NCBI GenBank assembly: GCA_965651265.1 | Contig: CBFGRV010000002.1 | Span: 62,001-126,000 of the forward strand | Source: CBFGRV01 sp965651265 | Lineage (GTDB): Bacteria > Bacteroidota > Rhodothermia > Rhodothermales > VXPQ01 | DNA length: 64,000 bases | Direction of reading: 5' to 3' | Shown here: piece after piece, positions 63,162 to 64,000 of the stretch | How positions within the stretch are numbered: the stretch's first letter is position 1 | Layout: each line of letters opens with the position of its first letter | Notes under the pieces: model-generated | Databases searched by the model: none | The model's input: only the letters and a program-made list of their open reading frames with translations | What the model was told of the DNA's origin: nothing | Translations under genes and position numbers: made by a program

Positions 63162-64000
63162 ATGGAAGGGTACGACACGGCTATGGCCGTTCTGGGGTCT
63201 GCGGGACTAAATGTCGAGGCGGAGGGCACCGGCATTTCGAAGCCGCTTAGCCGCCAGGTAAACCTCCTCGGGACGCTTCTCGGACAGGCGCTCGAGCAGC
63301 AGGCTGGTCACGAGATGCTCGAACTCGTCGAGGAACTCCGGGGGCTCTGCAAGGCTGCCGCCATAGAGGGCGATCCGGCTCTCCGGCAACAGGCAGCCGT
63401 CCGAATCAGCCGACTGAGTCTGGATGAGATCTTGTGGCTGCTCCGCGCCTACACCGCTTTCTTCCACCTGGTCAACAAGGCCGAGCAGGAAGAGATCATC
63501 CGCATCAACAGAGAACGTGCCCGCCAGAGTTCGCCTGAAAATCCGCGTGCCGAATCCATTCAGGAGGCCATCCATCACCTGAAGCAACGGGGCCTCGGGC
63601 GGGACGAAGTCATCGAATTGCTGCGCAATCTGGACATCCAACCGACCCTCACGGCACATCCGACGGAGGCGCGCCGGCGCAGCATCCTCTACAAGCAGCA
63701 GCACATCGCAAACCTTCTGGCCGAATCCGCCCGTGTCGACAAGACGCCGGAAGAGACGGAGTACGTCCTCTCGGAAATTCGGAATCAGATCGCGCTTCTG
63801 CTTGCTACCGACGAAGTTCGCGCAGAGCGTCCGTCGGTGGATGACGAGGTGGAGCAGGGTCTCTACTTCATGCGCAACTCGATCTGGGTCACGATCCCGG
63901 AGATATACGAGGATGTCCGTAGGGCCCTCCACATCTACTATGGAAAGGATGGAGATGGCCATCCGCCGGGCGCTTATGTGCATGGCTCCGGCAAGCTCCC
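63162..64000 (+). CDS. ppc: Phosphoenolpyruvate carboxylase, N-terminal part (cut by the window end)
   Basis: The frame from the ATG at 63162 stays open to the right edge (279 codons) and belongs to PEP carboxylase, which makes oxaloacetate from PEP and bicarbonate. The active-site motif TAHPTEARRRS is present, with the His needed for the carboxylation step. The preceding helical N-terminus (SRQVNLLGTLLGQALEQQAG, RAYTAFFHLVNKAEQ) and the following FMRNSIWVTIPEIYEDVRRAL match the family. The window ends before the GGDRDGNP motif would appear. A later ATG at 63183 is possible. It completes the PEP node with eno and ppdK. Confidence 0.95.
   Translation, partial: MEGYDTAMAVLGSAGLNVEAEGTGISKPLSRQVNLLGTLLGQALEQQAGHEMLELVEELRGLCKAAAIEGDPALRQQAAVRISRLSLDEILWLLRAYTAFFHLVNKAEQEEIIRINRERARQSSPENPRAESIQEAIHHLKQRGLGRDEVIELLRNLDIQPTLTAHPTEARRRSILYKQQHIANLLAESARVDKTPEETEYVLSEIRNQIALLLATDEVRAERPSVDDEVEQGLYFMRNSIWVTIPEIYEDVRRALHIYYGKDGDGHPPGAYVHGSGKL

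Noticed and set aside
1..64000. tRNA, rRNA, CRISPR arrays, insertion sequences, prophage or attachment sites
   Set aside because: Looked for but not seen; no repeated spacer arrays, transposase frames, cloverleaf-like intergenic sequence or integrase genes.

Overview
The window is a gene-dense, moderately high-GC stretch of bacterial chromosome. Its gene content points to the Bacteroidota in the broad sense, most likely the Rhodothermia (relatives of Rhodothermus and Salinibacter). Bacteroidota-associated families recur: DUF2851, DUF4270, a YSRFGIG-type outer-membrane protein, an N-terminal-only starch-synthase domain protein and DUF2911. LptD and LptF/G-type envelope proteins show a Gram-negative outer membrane. 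This assignment is inferred from family content only. I see no rRNA, tRNA, insertion sequence, prophage, CRISPR array or obvious defence island; nearly everything looks like core chromosome.

Layout. 1-6 kb: a partial acyl-CoA dehydrogenase, pyrF, a DUF2851 protein, a small ABM-domain protein, a lipoprotein and glgC. 6-15 kb: a very large Gln-rich DUF4175 membrane protein, a truncated-type starch-synthase domain protein, a DUF4270 lipoprotein, an outer-membrane protein and a TPR protein. 15-21 kb: enolase, a DivIC/FtsB-like protein, a ROK kinase and an LptD-like protein. 21-28.7 kb: BON and GNAT proteins, an orphan ABC ATPase, sucC, an LptF/G permease, DUF3467, a cystathionine beta-synthase-type enzyme and a soluble hybrid histidine kinase. 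29-39 kb: Lon, a pair of small paralogous proteins, rsgA, topA, a small membrane protein and pyruvate phosphate dikinase. 39-44.3 kb: a fixABCX-like electron-transfer operon ending in a glutaryl-CoA-dehydrogenase-like gene. 44.5-47.2 kb: a small secreted protein, hemW and two tandem DUF192 lipoproteins. 47.2-56.9 kb: iscA facing away from a complete sufBCDSE-sufT operon, followed by a TPR/AAA+ regulator with degenerate catalytic motifs and a VOC protein. 57-64 kb: a TPM-domain protein, a zinc-ribbon/TPR protein and an HU-like protein, then an M1 peptidase with a barrel-like C-terminus, a DUF2911 protein and the start of PEP carboxylase.

How the genes work together. Enolase, pyruvate phosphate dikinase and PEP carboxylase cover the PEP-pyruvate-oxaloacetate node, and sucC lies in the TCA cycle. 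GlgC makes ADP-glucose. The two acyl-CoA dehydrogenases and the Fix/Etf operon form a coherent acyl-CoA-to-quinone electron route. The SUF operon, the A-type carrier and HemW cover Fe-S cluster supply and one consumer. LptD and the LptF/G protein belong to lipopolysaccharide export.

The observations most worth a second look are four. The AAA+ regulator after the SUF operon has lost the sigma-54 contact loop and the Walker A lysine. An imperfect dyad overlaps a good promoter in front of sufB. A perfect inverted repeat lies just upstream of lon. The M1 peptidase carries a long C-terminal part that reads like a beta-barrel.
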